Source of the DNA: an uncultured Bacteroidota bacterium
GTDB lineage: Bacteria; Bacteroidota; Bacteroidia; Chitinophagales; Chitinophagaceae
Assembly (NCBI GenBank): GCA_903882805.1
Contig: CAIRYK010000068.1
Location: 1-64,000 of the forward strand
DNA: 64,000 bases
Direction of reading: 5' to 3'
The notes beneath the pieces were generated by a model. That model was given only the letters and a program-made list of their open reading frames with translations. It was not told the DNA's origin and did no database searches. Position 1 is the stretch's first letter. Each line of letters begins with the position of its first letter. The position numbers and the translations under genes are program-made. Below are positions 63,570 to 64,000 of the stretch, piece after piece.

Positions 63570-63773
63570 TTATTGTAGAACTGCAGGAAATATTGAGAAA
63601 TTTATGCCTGTATGGTGTTTTTTAATGAACAGACTATTGCACAAAGAAAACACTTGGAGTGTTTTCTTTGTGCAATAGTTTACTTTATAATTAGTGTAAA
63701 GGCTTCCTGCACATACTACGTTGTTGCTTTCATCACTGTAATTGTATACTTCCTTCCATTTATTGCTATTCAT
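63570..63773 (-). CDS. Uncertain short ORF running through a palindrome
   Basis: 67 residues from ATG 63773; the open frame extends about 20 codons further upstream (reading FKNFIGDGGYELLLSTGPN). The first part looks coding (NSNKWKEVYNYSDESNNVVC), but the frame then runs through the perfect inverted repeat at 63634-63678, and the last 20 residues are probably not natural sequence. Perhaps a gene fragment whose true end is lost. No family recognised. Confidence 0.3.
   Translation of the reverse strand: MNSNKWKEVYNYSDESNNVVCAGSLYTNYKVNYCTKKTLQVFSLCNSLFIKKHHTGINFSIFPAVLQ
63634..63678. repeat. Perfect inverted repeat, 21-bp arms
   Basis: CTATTGCACAAAGAAAACACT at 63634-63654 is exactly complementary to 63658-63678, with a 3-nt loop. 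No long T-run follows on either strand, so it is not a textbook terminator. It may be a MITE-like element, an RNA hairpin or an attenuator. Confidence 0.7.
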
Positions 63774-64000
63774 GTTTGGTCCGGTACTTAACAGCAGTTC
63801 GTAACCGCCATCGCCAATAAAGTTTTTAAATTATAAAAATCCAATTTTGGCAAGGATGTATAAATGACTCCTTGTTTGTTAGTTTCCAGCGACTCTGATT
63901 TGGTAAAACGTTATTTTTGAATTTTTCTATCAGGCTTGGGTGACTATTTTTTCGAAAACGTTACTGATTTATTAGCAAGGTATTTGTAAATATTAGTATT
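63774..64000. other. Right window edge, no gene seen
   Basis: 227 bp. Apart from the in-frame extension of the uncertain ORF, it is AT-rich with no ORF, repeat or promoter that I can support. Confidence 0.4.

Noticed and set aside
1-64000. CRISPR array, prophage, insertion sequence with transposase, rRNA operon
   Set aside because: None seen: no regularly spaced repeats, no phage structural cassette, no DDE transposase and no rRNA-like sequence.

Overview
The window is chromosomal DNA of a member of the Bacteroidota, most likely a Chitinophagales-type organism; that rank is inference. The evidence is the type IX secretion system (T9SS). There are T9SS cargo proteins with C-terminal sorting domains (669, 2927, 10554, 33389 and 52724), two gliding-type (type B) proteins (39559, 43110), PorX, a PorG-like barrel, a PorP/SprF protein and GldD. 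A fused SecDF, promoters with a TAnnTTTG -7 box, and the scarcity of Shine-Dalgarno sites fit the same group.

Layout. 1-4.6 kb: a GT9-like glycosyltransferase cut by the window edge, two secreted NHL-repeat proteins and two gene fragments. 4.9-12.2 kb: arsM behind an ArsR-like operator, a WG-repeat protein, a YdeI-like protein, a TMTC-like O-mannosyltransferase/TPR operon and a large Ig-like T9SS protein. 12.8-19.4 kb: housekeeping genes secDF, uvrB and prfA. 19.5-23 kb: two tandem Wzz-type proteins and an O-antigen ligase/polymerase. 23-27 kb: a GSCFA protein, four small secreted His/Tyr/Arg/Cys-rich proteins and a membrane hydrolase. 27-33.2 kb: a cardiolipin synthase-like enzyme, then an AT-rich accessory region. 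It holds a PD-(D/E)XK nuclease, an unrecognised possible nuclease, a decayed Fic gene, a frameshifted GIY-YIG gene whose stop codon lies in a partial tRNA-Met copy, a 5'-damaged WYL regulator, and the intact tRNA-Met(CAU).

33.4-46.5 kb: an M4 metallopeptidase, KdsC-like phosphatase, IscX, ISC ferredoxin, an orphan receiver protein, a lipoprotein and two ~1,100-residue gliding-type proteins. 46.8-52.5 kb: a flavin oxidoreductase, PorX, GNAT, the PorG-like barrel, and a predicted protein-glutaminase overlapping a small gene that resembles its propeptide. 52.7-64 kb: a T9SS cargo protein, fdhD with a partner, a glutathione peroxidase, guaA, DUF3467, gldD, tRNA-Arg(CCU), dinD, PorP/SprF, a glyoxalase-type gene with one amber codon, a metallophosphoesterase and a truncated sensor.

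Most interesting: (1) the protein-glutaminase and its propeptide-like neighbour, a possible deamidase/inhibitor pair; (2) the GIY-YIG/partial tRNA-Met arrangement, which looks like an old tRNA-targeted mobile element; (3) the four small secreted proteins; (4) the unrecognised 464-residue protein among decayed mobile and defence-type genes. All calls are by eye; no database search was run.
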